From NCBI GenBank assembly GCA_045535235.1, contig JAZSLG010000035.1, positions 1 to 33,876 of the forward strand: a stretch of DNA of 33,876 nt, written 5' to 3'. A model generated the notes under the pieces. That model had not been told where the DNA came from and made no database searches. It was given only the letters and a program-made list of their open reading frames with translations. Position numbers and translations under genes: made by a program. Positions 1 to 7,246 of the stretch are shown here, in pieces. Source of the stretch: Stercoripulliclostridium_A sp045535235. GTDB lineage: Bacteria; Bacillota; Clostridia; Christensenellales; DTU072. The number at the start of each line of letters is the position of its first letter. The first letter of the stretch is position 1.

Positions 1-227
1 GGTCATTTACGATTAGTAAACTTCCATTGCCGGGGGATTTTTGTCGCGTACTGCAACTAAAAATCGCGGTCTACCGTACTCTAACAATAGAGAGAATAGT
101 CAAACACTAAGACAAGGACTAGCGCATTACTTTGTTAAAAATCCCCCGACTGCGGGTCATTTACGATTAGTAAACTTCCATTGTCGGGGGATTTTTGTCG
201 CGTACTGCAACTAAAAATCGCGGTCTA
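1..227. repeat. Tandem 73-bp direct repeat with embedded hairpin
   Basis: Bases 1-73 and 155-227 are the same 73-bp sequence with one mismatch (position 30 C versus 184 T), at a period of 154 bp. The core contains the short palindrome TTTAC-GATTA-GTAAA, and a 14-bp perfect inverted repeat (137-150 with 183-196) encloses it in copy 2. The left arm of copy 1 lies before the window. A related core recurs at 23569-23612. I see no gene in 1-244. The 81 bp between the copies hold only a small CTCT/AGAG hairpin. Confidence 0.9.
137..196 (-). terminator. Hairpin terminator downstream of thiT
   Basis: A perfect 14-bp inverted repeat (137-150 and 183-196) starts with AAAAAT and ends with ATTTTT, so either strand reads a GC-rich stem followed by a T-run. 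On the minus strand it lies about 50 nt past the thiT stop. The loop of about 32 nt is longer than usual and holds the TTTAC/GTAAA palindrome as an inner stem. A second, mutually exclusive pairing exists between 190-196 and 213-219. Confidence 0.65.
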
Positions 228-244
228 TTTTACTTGTTGATTAT

Positions 245-1315
245 TTATATTCTTTCCAGCAATTTGTTAAACGTTTTGGAGGTAAAGAGGATGCATCCGG
301 CTACAAGGCATACGGCAAGGTCGGCAAAGGTGAAAGCATTGTATAGGAAGGACCAAGCAACTGCTCCATAACTAGGGTCTGCAGAGCCGAATACGAATAT
401 TCCGCTTATTACGTGAGCAAGATAACGGAGTGTTACGGCTATCAAAGCACCAAGCGCAAATTGGATGGGAGCTTTGCTACCAAGCACCTTCTTTTCCTTT
501 AGTATTGCCGTTAGACCTATTGCTCCAAAGGCGATGGGATAGTCAAGTAAGAATTGTATGGGATGATAAAACCAAGGGGCTTGTATGAATTGTAAAAAGC
601 CGTATATGATACCCGCAATCACACCTTTACGGATGCCAAACATATAGGAATACACCATTAGGGGGAGCAAAGAAGCAAAGGTAATGGAACCGCCTTGAGG
701 TAACTCTAGGAAACGGATATAGCTTAATGCGAAGCTCATTGCAATTGTAACGGAAGCGTAAACGATACTCTTGGTCGTAGTCGCAACCTTCTTTCCAAAT
801 AGTAGTGCAAGAACAGCTATTATCGTTACTAGGATAGCGGTAAATAGATACATTAACACTTCGCCGGTAACGTCAATTTCTGTTCCGACGGTATAAGTTT
901 TAACTAGAGTGGAAACTATTAGCGCAAGAACGCATAAGCCTATAGCGATAAGTGATATACGACCAAACTTTGGTAATAACTCTTTGCGCTTTAATGCCAT
1001 TACGAATCCAATTACGGCAAGAACGACTATAACTCCTATTAGCACAACGATGGGGACAAAGGTGAGATAATCGATATAACCTTCTAAAATATATTCGTCT
1101 AATTTTAATCCAAGCAAAGTAGCAAGTAGGGTGATCGTGTAAGCAATTACTACACTACCTACTATTATAGTAGTCTTACGCATGCTTTCGGGCTTAAACT
1201 TTTTAACGAGTATAAGAGAAAGGGCTACTGCAACGATTACGCCGATTGTTACGTAAAGTGCAATGGTGGCGACTTTATCAAAAAGGGACAAAGTGGCAAA
1301 TGGGTCTGTGAACAT
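245..1315 (-). CDS. thiT: ThiT-family thiamine transporter (ECF S component) with N-terminal membrane extension
   Basis: Membrane protein of 356 residues. Residues about 185-350 match the ThiT family: GGSITFASLLPLMVYS, then FGIRKGVIAG, then HPIQFLLDYPIAF. In the known family this S component binds thiamine and works with an EcfA/A'/T energising module, which is not encoded here. Typical ThiT proteins have about 180-200 residues. This one carries an extra 180 N-terminal residues with about five hydrophobic segments (roughly 14-37, 48-70, 83-107, 120-140, 152-175). An AGGAGA site precedes the ATG. The gene has its own promoter and a TPP riboswitch, which supports thiamine as the substrate. The extension's role is unknown; it could stabilise the fold or contact the energising module. 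Confidence 0.9.
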   Translation of the reverse strand: MFTDPFATLSLFDKVATIALYVTIGVIVAVALSLILVKKFKPESMRKTTIIVGSVVIAYTITLLATLLGLKLDEYILEGYIDYLTFVPIVVLIGVIVVLAVIGFVMALKRKELLPKFGRISLIAIGLCVLALIVSTLVKTYTVGTEIDVTGEVLMYLFTAILVTIIAVLALLFGKKVATTTKSIVYASVTIAMSFALSYIRFLELPQGGSITFASLLPLMVYSYMFGIRKGVIAGIIYGFLQFIQAPWFYHPIQFLLDYPIAFGAIGLTAILKEKKVLGSKAPIQFALGALIAVTLRYLAHVISGIFVFGSADPSYGAVAWSFLYNAFTFADLAVCLVAGCILFTSKTFNKLLERI

Positions 1316-1346
1316 AAAATTCTCCTTTTGCTAGGAGCCTTTTAAG

Positions 1347-1379
1347 AAAAAAATAGTTCAAGCGAGATTACTTGAACTA
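1347..1379 (-). terminator. Riboswitch expression-platform terminator for thiT
   Basis: On the minus strand a 9-bp stem (1371-1379 with 1354-1362, AGTTCAAG/CTTGAACT core) is followed by a run of seven T (1353-1347). It lies between the TPP aptamer and the thiT ribosome site, as expected for a transcription-attenuation riboswitch. CCTAGGA (around 1386-1392 on plus) can also pair with the CTCCTAG segment (around 1331-1337) near the RBS, which may be part of the alternative fold. Confidence 0.85.
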
Positions 1380-1397
1380 CAAATTCCTAGGAAAATG

Positions 1398-1475
1398 GCT
1401 TTCTTACGCGAGTGTAAACTCGGTCAAGTTCGAAGGGTGTAATCTCAGATAGCCTTACGCTATCACCCCTAGCAC
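1398..1475 (-). ncRNA. TPP riboswitch aptamer (THI element)
   Basis: Read on the minus strand, the leader has the hallmarks of the TPP aptamer in order: AGGGGTG, a GATAGC/GCTATC stem-loop (P3), CTGAGA, ACACCCTT, then GAACTTGA in place of the common GAACCTGA, a GAGT/ACTC stem, and GCGTAAGAAAGC closing P1 with GCT/AGC. In this family TPP binding folds the RNA so that downstream expression stops. The T-run hairpin at 1347-1379 is the matching terminator. It sits in the roughly 170-nt leader of thiT, so thiamine uptake should fall when TPP is plentiful. Confidence 0.95.
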
Positions 1476-1493
1476 GATTTAGTTGATGTGCTT

Positions 1494-1522
1494 ATATTAG
1501 CACCGCAAAAAAGGTTTGTCAA
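1494..1522 (-). promoter_or_regulatory. SigA-type promoter of thiT
   Basis: On the minus strand TTGACA (1522-1517), a 17-bp spacer, then TAATAT (1499-1494). Predicted start near 1487, just before the TPP aptamer. The -35 box lies inside the thiN terminator hairpin. Confidence 0.85.
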
Positions 1523-1532
1523 CCCCTTTTTT
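1507..1532 (-). terminator. Terminator of the xpt-thiN operon, overlapping the thiT promoter
   Basis: Three bases after the thiN stop, the minus strand reads A6, GG bulge, GGTT, GACA loop, AACC, T6. This is an A6/T6 plus GGTT/AACC stem with a natural U-tract. The loop and inner stem contain the TTGACA used as the -35 box of thiT. Confidence 0.6.
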
Positions 1533-1534
1533 GA

Positions 1535-2140
1535 TTATTTTTTCTTAATTTTTTTGGAAATTACGGCAATAGCAGAGCCTTTTTTTACCTTAATTTCCAC
1601 TTTACCTACGGTAACCTCGTTGGAAATACCAAGAGAAGAGTGCGGTAAAATTTTTAGGTTATCAAGGGGATATTTTAGTCCCGTGCTACTTTCAAACTCC
1701 ACCTCACCACCAAAAGGAAATAGGGAAAGGTTGTTGCCGATTAGGGTTTCTATGGTTAGAGTGTCACGAACAAAATATATTTCGTTATTTTTATCAATAA
1801 TCTTTGCATCCAATCCAATCTCGTTTGCATAGGCAAGCAAATTTACGTTTCCAAGCACGTGTTCGATTTTTCCACCTAGCGCGCCGTATATGGTAACCTT
1901 CTTTCCACCCTCGTTTTTAATAAAATCTAATGAGAGTTCGCCGTCCGTTTGGTCCTTGTCGGTAGGATGTGTCACGGTAAGAACGTTCTTTGGAGTATAA
2001 CCCAAGGTGTCAAAATCGCCAATTACAGCATATATAGGCTTGTTTTCCACGTGACGATAGCCACCATCGGCGGCTATTATGAGCTTTTCTTGGATTTCAA
2101 CGTCCAAAGTAGGGGCGTTGAGAACGAGTGCAAAAACCAT
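1535..2140 (-). CDS. thiN: Thiamine pyrophosphokinase
   Basis: A 201-residue cytosolic enzyme that transfers pyrophosphate from ATP to thiamine to make TPP. Family motifs are visible: AADGG at 23-27, GDFD at 41-44, DQTDGE at 63-68 and GALGGKIEH at 86-94, where the family usually has GGRxDH, so Arg and Asp are conservatively replaced by Lys and Glu. Its ATG overlaps the xpt stop by one base (TAATG), which implies translational coupling with xpt. It sits next to the TPP-riboswitch-controlled thiT, so uptake and activation of thiamine are adjacent but separately promoted. It has no riboswitch of its own in view. Confidence 0.92.
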   Translation of the reverse strand: MVFALVLNAPTLDVEIQEKLIIAADGGYRHVENKPIYAVIGDFDTLGYTPKNVLTVTHPTDKDQTDGELSLDFIKNEGGKKVTIYGALGGKIEHVLGNVNLLAYANEIGLDAKIIDKNNEIYFVRDTLTIETLIGNNLSLFPFGGEVEFESSTGLKYPLDNLKILPHSSLGISNEVTVGKVEIKVKKGSAIAVISKKIKKK

Positions 2141-2712
2141 TATTTTCTAAAAGTGAGGGAGTCGTCGGTCATTTCTTCTATTATTGCAAGAGAGGAAACT
2201 TTGTATCCATCGGCGCGTAGTGAAGCACCGCCTTCTTGGAAACCTTTTTCGATAGCAATACCACAGCCTGCGACCTTTGCTCCCGCTTGTTCTACCAAAC
2301 TGATGAGTCCGCGTAGGGCGCAACCGTTGGCGAGAAAATCGTCAATGATGAGTACAACGTCATCTTTGCCAAGATAACTCTTGGATACGATAATATTATA
2401 ATCGCGGTTATGAGTGTAGCTATGTACGGGTACGGAATATATGTCGCCGGCTACGTTGGACGTTTTATGCTTTTTCGCAAATACCAAGGGGCAATTAAAA
2501 CGGTCGGCTACCATGGTGGCAATGGCAATTCCGCTTGCTTCAACGGTCAAAATTTTGTTTACGCCCGCACCTTCGTACTCGTTAAAAAGCTCGTTTGCCA
2601 TCTCTTTTAATAGAGAAACGTCTATTTGGTGGTTCAAAAAACTATCAACTTTAAGAACGTGTCCGGGTAGTACTTTGCCGTGTTGTAAAATTTTATCTTC
2701 TAGTATTTTCAT
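2140..2712 (-). CDS. xpt: Xanthine phosphoribosyltransferase
   Basis: A 190-residue purine-salvage enzyme that joins xanthine and PRPP to give XMP. The N-terminal KVDSFLNHQ (21-29) is a family signature, EASGI (58-62) forms part of the active site, and IDDFLANG (123-130) is the PRPP loop. The ATG at 2712 is preferred because AAGGAG (2723-2718) is then five bases away; a GTG six bases upstream would touch the SD. It is the first gene of a two-gene unit with thiN. No purine riboswitch fits in the short leader, unlike many Bacillota xpt genes. Confidence 0.93.
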   Translation of the reverse strand: MKILEDKILQHGKVLPGHVLKVDSFLNHQIDVSLLKEMANELFNEYEGAGVNKILTVEASGIAIATMVADRFNCPLVFAKKHKTSNVAGDIYSVPVHSYTHNRDYNIIVSKSYLGKDDVVLIIDDFLANGCALRGLISLVEQAGAKVAGCGIAIEKGFQEGGASLRADGYKVSSLAIIEEMTDDSLTFRK

Positions 2713-2733
2713 ATTCACTCCTTATTGCCTAAT

Positions 2734-2762
2734 ATTATAACCTTTTAACGGCGGGGAGTCAA
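2734..2762 (-). promoter_or_regulatory. SigA-type promoter of xpt-thiN
   Basis: On the minus strand TTGACT (2762-2757), a 17-bp spacer, TATAAT (2739-2734), about 22 bp before the xpt ATG. Confidence 0.85.
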
Positions 2763-2790
2763 CGCTTATAAAAAAATAGGAGTTTGCAGG

Positions 2791-2818
2791 TGTATTTTTT
2801 TTTGATAGGACCATAATC
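2791..2818 (+). promoter_or_regulatory. Possible forespore (SigG-like) promoter of sleB
   Basis: TGTATT (2791-2796) and CATAATC (2812-2818) resemble the -35 and -10 of SigG promoters, which drive sleB in Bacillus. The 15-bp gap is shorter than the usual 17-18, so this is only suggestive. No good SigA promoter is seen here, unlike at most other genes in the window. Confidence 0.3.
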
Positions 2819-2839
2819 AATAAAAAAAGGAAGGTGAAA

Positions 2840-3550
2840 ATGAAAGCGGAAAAAATTTTGCGATTTGTCGTTGCTCCCATTTTACTTGCTATAATCGTAT
2901 TACTGGTGCTACTTGCTCTTAACGCTTACGACACTAAGGTAGAAAATGCCGAGGCTGTCGTTGTTTTGAAGAGGGGTTCTTCGGGTTCACTAGTTAGAAC
3001 GCTCCAAACGAAACTAAAAAACTGGGGATATTATAGCGGAAAGGTGGACGGTGTTTTCGGAGCGCAGACAGAAACGGCGGTTAGATATTTCCAAAGGGTA
3101 AACAAGCTTGGCGTGGATGGTAAAGTAGGCGCCAAAACGGCAAAAGCTCTCGGTATGAGTTTGACTGCATCAAATAGTAGTTCAAACGGTTCCTATGCTT
3201 CACAAGATTTATATCTTCTTGCTCGCGTAGTGTACGGCGAAGCTCGTGGCGAGCCCTATCTGGGGCAGGTTGCGGTGGCGGCGGTAGTGCTAAATAGAGT
3301 AAAAAGCTCTCAGTTCCCAAATACGATATCTGGGGTAGTCTATCAACCTTGGGCGTTCACCTGCGTTAACGACGGTCAAATTAATATGACGCCAAACGAT
3401 ACCGCAAAGAAGGCGGCACAAGATGCAATTAATGGTTGGGATCCGACCTATGGTTGCCTGTTCTATTACAATCCTCGCACGGCGACCAGTAACTGGATAC
3501 GACAAAAAGAGGTACATTTGTCTATCGGCTCTCACGTTTTCTGTTTATAG
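2840..3550 (+). CDS. sleB: SleB-type spore cortex-lytic enzyme
   Basis: A 236-residue exported protein with an N-terminal membrane segment (about 8-28), a peptidoglycan-binding domain (about 44-106) and a C-terminal SleB/CwlJ hydrolase domain (about 125-236). VYGEARGE at 131-138 contains the conserved glutamate (E134) of this lytic transglycosylase family. In spore formers the enzyme cleaves cortex peptidoglycan at muramic-lactam sites during germination. The ATG at 2840 is chosen because GGAAGG (2829-2834) is five bases upstream; a GTG at 2834 would overlap the SD. The next gene is its usual partner ypeB, eight bases on. This pair is the main evidence that the organism makes endospores. Confidence 0.93.
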   Translation: MKAEKILRFVVAPILLAIIVLLVLLALNAYDTKVENAEAVVVLKRGSSGSLVRTLQTKLKNWGYYSGKVDGVFGAQTETAVRYFQRVNKLGVDGKVGAKTAKALGMSLTASNSSSNGSYASQDLYLLARVVYGEARGEPYLGQVAVAAVVLNRVKSSQFPNTISGVVYQPWAFTCVNDGQINMTPNDTAKKAAQDAINGWDPTYGCLFYYNPRTATSNWIRQKEVHLSIGSHVFCL

Positions 3551-3558
3551 GAGGAGGT

Positions 3559-4854
3559 ATGGAAAAAAATAAAATTTGGAAAATATCTTTAATAATAGTG
3601 TGCGTTCTTCTCGTGGCAGGACTTGCAACTTCATTAGGAATATTTGCTCACAAGGTGAAAGTTTTTAATACCGAAATGGGGGCGGTATACGATAGTGCTT
3701 TTTATCAAACGTTAGACGGCCTTGGCGACGTCGAAAACAAGTTGAGAAAGGTGCCGGTTTCCAATTACAATAAGACTAAAAAAGACCTACTACAAGAAGT
3801 TTACGTGGATTGTGAAGTTATTTCTGTTCACTTGTCAAGGTTAAATAACGAAGCTTTTGATACTGCAAAAGTGATAAAATTCATTAATCAATTGGGCGGA
3901 TATTCTTCCTATCTTGCAAAAAAATTACCCGATGAAAGCATTACCCAATCCGAGGGTGAAAAATTGCTAAAGTTAACCGAAGTGGTATCCGCGTTGGAAA
4001 AAGCGTTTGCTGAGGCAGGCAATCAGGTTGCACTCGGTGGTAATTTGTACGGAACGCTAGACGAAGGGATAAAAACCCTTGCCGGCGTATACGATGCTTT
4101 TGACCAAACTACGGTTGACTATCCCGAGATGATATACGATGGACCTTTTTCCGAAGGGTTATTGGATAGGGAAGCTAAGTTTCTTAGGGACAAACAAGAA
4201 ATCAGTGAAAGCGATGCATTAAATAGGGTCAAGGCTATTTACGGAGAGGCGGAAAGTAGGGGCGAAGTAAAAGGAGCCATACCTTCCTATCTTTATTCCG
4301 TTAGCGACGGAGAGGTGGAAATAAGTAAAGCCGGCGGATATATCGTAGAGGTTGCACGCAACTACGTCGAGGGCGAGGTAACCCTTAATAAAGCGCAGGC
4401 GATTACCGCATCAAAAGGTTTTTTAGAAAATGTAGGATATAACAACCTAGAGGCTGTTTGGGTATCCGTAAACGGAGAGATAGCATATATAAACTTTGCT
4501 TTTGTCAAAGATGGAGTTATTTATTATCCCGACCTAATTAAGATAAAAATCAGCCTTGTTGGTGGCGAGATTTTGGGATTGGATGCACAAAATTTTTTAT
4601 ACAATCACTCGGAAAGGACGCTTGTGGAGAAGGTGGGGGACGTAAATTCCGTTACCTTTACGGAGGGATTTGAGCCCATAGTAAAACGTCGCGTTATAAT
4701 CCCTACCGAGTGGAATACGGAAATCGAGGCTTACGAAGTAGCCGGCACCTACGATGATGCGTTCTACTATATCTACTACGATGCAGTTACGCTTGAGGAA
4801 ATAAAGGTTATGCGTGTTATCCAAGATGAAAATCAAGGCGAACTCATTGTATAA
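3559..4854 (+). CDS. ypeB: Germination protein YpeB
   Basis: A 431-residue protein with one N-terminal membrane segment (about 8-29), a helical region containing the YpeB-typical VSNYNKTKKDLLQ-like stretch, and a C-terminal half of PepSY/YpeB-like repeats (about 220-431). In Bacillus, YpeB and SleB are co-produced in the forespore and each needs the other to remain stable in the dormant spore. A GGAGGAGG-like SD lies in the short gap after sleB, so the two form one operon. Length and layout agree with the family (about 450 residues). No clear terminator follows; the next gene has its own promoter. Confidence 0.92.
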   Translation: MEKNKIWKISLIIVCVLLVAGLATSLGIFAHKVKVFNTEMGAVYDSAFYQTLDGLGDVENKLRKVPVSNYNKTKKDLLQEVYVDCEVISVHLSRLNNEAFDTAKVIKFINQLGGYSSYLAKKLPDESITQSEGEKLLKLTEVVSALEKAFAEAGNQVALGGNLYGTLDEGIKTLAGVYDAFDQTTVDYPEMIYDGPFSEGLLDREAKFLRDKQEISESDALNRVKAIYGEAESRGEVKGAIPSYLYSVSDGEVEISKAGGYIVEVARNYVEGEVTLNKAQAITASKGFLENVGYNNLEAVWVSVNGEIAYINFAFVKDGVIYYPDLIKIKISLVGGEILGLDAQNFLYNHSERTLVEKVGDVNSVTFTEGFEPIVKRRVIIPTEWNTEIEAYEVAGTYDDAFYYIYYDAVTLEEIKVMRVIQDENQGELIV

Positions 4855-4872
4855 AGTGTTAGTTTATAATTG

Positions 4873-4901
4873 TTGACTACGAGCGTTAAATAAGCTATAA
4901 T
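4873..4901 (+). promoter_or_regulatory. SigA-type promoter of lipoprotein gene 4934-5824
   Basis: TTGACT (4873-4878), a 17-bp spacer, TATAAT (4896-4901), 32 bp before the ATG. Confidence 0.85.
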
Positions 4902-4933
4902 ACTAATATTATTTGTGTTAAGAAGGTAACGTA

Positions 4934-5824
4934 ATGCGTAAATTTTTAATCGTAATGCTCGTTGTCGTACTCGCCGTAGGCGCAGGAATAAGTCTAGTTG
5001 CTTGTAGTAACGACGTTGATCTCCCCGGTCTAAAATGGACCAATCAAGAGGAACTTTGTTATGAAATATACGACGGTAATACTTTGGTTGGCGCTCTCAT
5101 TATCACAACCGAAAGAGTTAGTGCCGGCGACCAAGTGTTAAATATGACCAGTGAGAGTCACAAAGTATCTGCTTCCACCGTTAAAGGTACTAGGGTTACT
5201 ATGCTAGCAAGCGACCTTGAGGGAAATATCCTTATGGCAAGTGAAAGCCTACTTGACGGCTTTACCACTCTCGCAAGTGCTAAGAAGGTAAACGCTAACG
5301 GAACGTCGTATACCACCAAAGCACGTTACGACGGCAAGCGTTATATTTACTCGGTAAATGATGGCGAAGAGAAAAAGATTAGAATCAAGGCCGGTTTTGT
5401 AGATAACGAACTACTTTATACCGTACTTCGTGCTTATAGCATAGAAAACAACTACTCGGGTTCTTATACCGTTATTGATAACGTAGCCGGTGAAAAGGTA
5501 AAAGTTAATATTTCTACCTCCAATCCCGAAGTTCGTTATAACGGTACTACCCATAACGTTGGTGGCGTGGACGTGACGGGAATAAAAATCGTTTCCGATG
5601 GCGTTGAACAAACCATGGCAACTAACGTCAAGTGCGTTGAGCTTACTATACAAAGGGCGGAAGCTCCCGTAGGTACTCCCATTAAGGTAACCTACTCTGT
5701 TGAAGGCGAGGGCGGTCTTTCCGTTTTGGGCGTAGGCGCTACCGGATTATATTCTACTCATATCCCAGTTAAAATCGTAGAAAATAATTTGACCTATAAA
5801 CTTGCTTCTGTTTCTTGCAAGTAA
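4934..5824 (+). CDS. Putative lipoprotein of unknown function
   Basis: A 296-residue protein with a lipoprotein signal peptide: basic start, hydrophobic run, and lipobox LVAC with Cys24 as the predicted lipidated residue. The mature part is predicted mostly beta, rich in Val, Thr and Asn, with no cysteines until the last few residues (SVSCK). I do not recognise a family. It has its own promoter and a strong terminator, so it is a single-gene unit between ypeB and a convergent gene. An AAGG site lies upstream of the ATG. It is probably anchored on the outer face of the membrane. Confidence 0.8.
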   Translation: MRKFLIVMLVVVLAVGAGISLVACSNDVDLPGLKWTNQEELCYEIYDGNTLVGALIITTERVSAGDQVLNMTSESHKVSASTVKGTRVTMLASDLEGNILMASESLLDGFTTLASAKKVNANGTSYTTKARYDGKRYIYSVNDGEEKKIRIKAGFVDNELLYTVLRAYSIENNYSGSYTVIDNVAGEKVKVNISTSNPEVRYNGTTHNVGGVDVTGIKIVSDGVEQTMATNVKCVELTIQRAEAPVGTPIKVTYSVEGEGGLSVLGVGATGLYSTHIPVKIVENNLTYKLASVSCK

Positions 5825-5849
5825 AACATAATTAAAACTTAGTTAATGA

Positions 5850-5882
5850 AATGCACCTCGCAAGCTTAGAGGTGCATTTTTA
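5850..5882 (+). terminator. Rho-independent terminator of gene 4934-5824
   Basis: A 10-bp stem (5850-5859 with 5869-5878, AATGCACCTC) with a 9-nt loop and a T-rich tail. Confidence 0.88.
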
Positions 5883-5910
5883 TATATTGTATAATGAAAT
5901 AATAAGGTCT

Positions 5911-5944
5911 AAAAAAAGTCCCTTCCAATGTGTAGAAGGGACTT
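5911..5944 (-). terminator. Rho-independent terminator of the MBL-fold gene
   Basis: On the minus strand a 10-bp stem (5944-5935 with 5925-5916, AAGTCCCTTC) is followed by a run of seven T (5917-5911). It faces the plus-strand terminator at 5850-5882. Confidence 0.88.
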
Positions 5945-5968
5945 CGTATTTGTTAAATATGAGTATTT

Positions 5969-7108
5969 TTAGTCTTGGGTAATTATCATTTTATCGTTAA
6001 TACCGTTTTTATTGTTATCAACGGGAACTTCGTTGTCGACTTGGAATGCGAAATCTCCGTCTACGTCCACGTTAAGAACTATGTTGCCGTGACGGTTGGT
6101 GCGATAGGTTACGACGCCTTCATCAAATAATCTATTCATAACTTGGGGCGTAGGATGGTCGTGTTTGGTGCCGTCGTCACTGGAAATTACTCCATATTCG
6201 GCGTTTACCTTTGCGAGAAATTCGGCTGTAGAGGAAGAGTCGGAGCCGTGGTGTCCTACCTTTAGAACGTCTACATCTATATCGTAGTTGGTTTCAGCAA
6301 CGTATTCAAGTAACCATTCTTCGGTTTCATAGGTAGCGTCGCCGGTAAATAAAACCTTTCTATTTGATACTTCAAGGAGAACGAAGGGACTCATTCCATT
6401 TGATTCATAAGCGTCAAACTCTTCGTTTTCGTCTTGGAAACGTTCGTATCCGGGAGCAATAATATCAAAGCTGTATCCAACCCCACTTATAACGTTGTCG
6501 TACACTTCGCCGTCTCCGTCAAAACCAATATTGTTTTCCGTGCTAACTTCTTCTGCAATTCTATCGATAAAAGTGGAATAAGTAGTGTTTTTGCGAGTGT
6601 CGTTGTAGAAAATCTTTTCTACCTCGAAGCTGTCCATTACTGCGGTTAGCATGTTGTAGTGGTCTGTGTCGGGGTGTGTGATAATCATGTAATCAATCGT
6701 ATCTACTACGCCAACGGAGAAAAGATATTCTACAAAGTTCGTTCTAATTTCAGCTAGACCGCTACTGGTAGAACCACCGTCGATAAGAACGTTTACGCCG
6801 TCGCTAAATTGACAGAGTATTGCGTCGCCTTGTCCAACGTTGATAAAATGTATTTTACAATTAACGTTTTCAAGTAGGACTTCTTGGTTTACGTTTGAAA
6901 GGTTTCCACCAAGTTGAACTACTTGTTTAAGGTCACCATTACCATTGTTTTGGTTACCGTTATCTTGGTTATCTTGCAACATGCCGTCCATAAGTCCTTG
7001 ACCTACGGGACTAAAGGCAAGGGCGACTATTAAGCCGAGAATAACGGCGATAGCTATTAAAATAAACAGGGTGGTATTGTTAAACTTTAAGGTTTTCTTT
7101 TTTGCCAT
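5969..7108 (-). CDS. ComEC/Rec2-like metallo-beta-lactamase-fold hydrolase, membrane-anchored
   Basis: A 379-residue protein with one N-terminal membrane segment (about 13-33), an Asn/Gln/Gly-rich linker (43-60) and a metallo-beta-lactamase fold. Visible motifs are INVGQGDAI (89-97), IDGG (109-112), the metal-binding HPDTDH (145-150), TGD (255-257), GHHGS (285-289) and a late HDHPTP. This is the arrangement of the hydrolase domain found at the C-terminus of ComEC, but the ComEC channel is absent, so it is a stand-alone exported version. Such proteins are inferred to be nucleases or phosphodiesterases; the substrate is not known. An AAGGAG site precedes the ATG, and it has its own promoter and terminator. 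Confidence 0.85.
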   Translation of the reverse strand: MAKKKTLKFNNTTLFILIAIAVILGLIVALAFSPVGQGLMDGMLQDNQDNGNQNNGNGDLKQVVQLGGNLSNVNQEVLLENVNCKIHFINVGQGDAILCQFSDGVNVLIDGGSTSSGLAEIRTNFVEYLFSVGVVDTIDYMIITHPDTDHYNMLTAVMDSFEVEKIFYNDTRKNTTYSTFIDRIAEEVSTENNIGFDGDGEVYDNVISGVGYSFDIIAPGYERFQDENEEFDAYESNGMSPFVLLEVSNRKVLFTGDATYETEEWLLEYVAETNYDIDVDVLKVGHHGSDSSSTAEFLAKVNAEYGVISSDDGTKHDHPTPQVMNRLFDEGVVTYRTNRHGNIVLNVDVDGDFAFQVDNEVPVDNNKNGINDKMIITQD

Positions 7109-7149
7109 AGCTAACTCCTTGTTTTTGATATCTGGTTAAATATACTATG

Positions 7150-7178
7150 ATTATATAATAATTTATTTATTAATTCAA
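7150..7178 (-). promoter_or_regulatory. SigA-type promoter of the MBL-fold gene
   Basis: On the minus strand TTGAAT (7178-7173), a 17-bp spacer, TATAAT (7155-7150). It sits back to back with the MFS promoter 10 bp away. Confidence 0.75.
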
Positions 7179-7187
7179 TATTTGGTA

Positions 7188-7216
7188 TTGAAAAACCTTT
7201 CTTTTTCGTATATAAT
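7188..7216 (+). promoter_or_regulatory. SigA-type promoter of the MFS transporter operon
   Basis: TTGAAA (7188-7193), a 17-bp spacer, TATAAT (7211-7216), 30 bp before the ATG. Confidence 0.8.
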
Positions 7217-7246
7217 GTTTAAGGATAAATTTTTTTGAGGTGAGAA

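Noticed and set aside
2719..2833. Purine riboswitch upstream of xpt
   Set aside because: The promoter sits only about 22 bp before the ATG, so the leader is too short for an aptamer.
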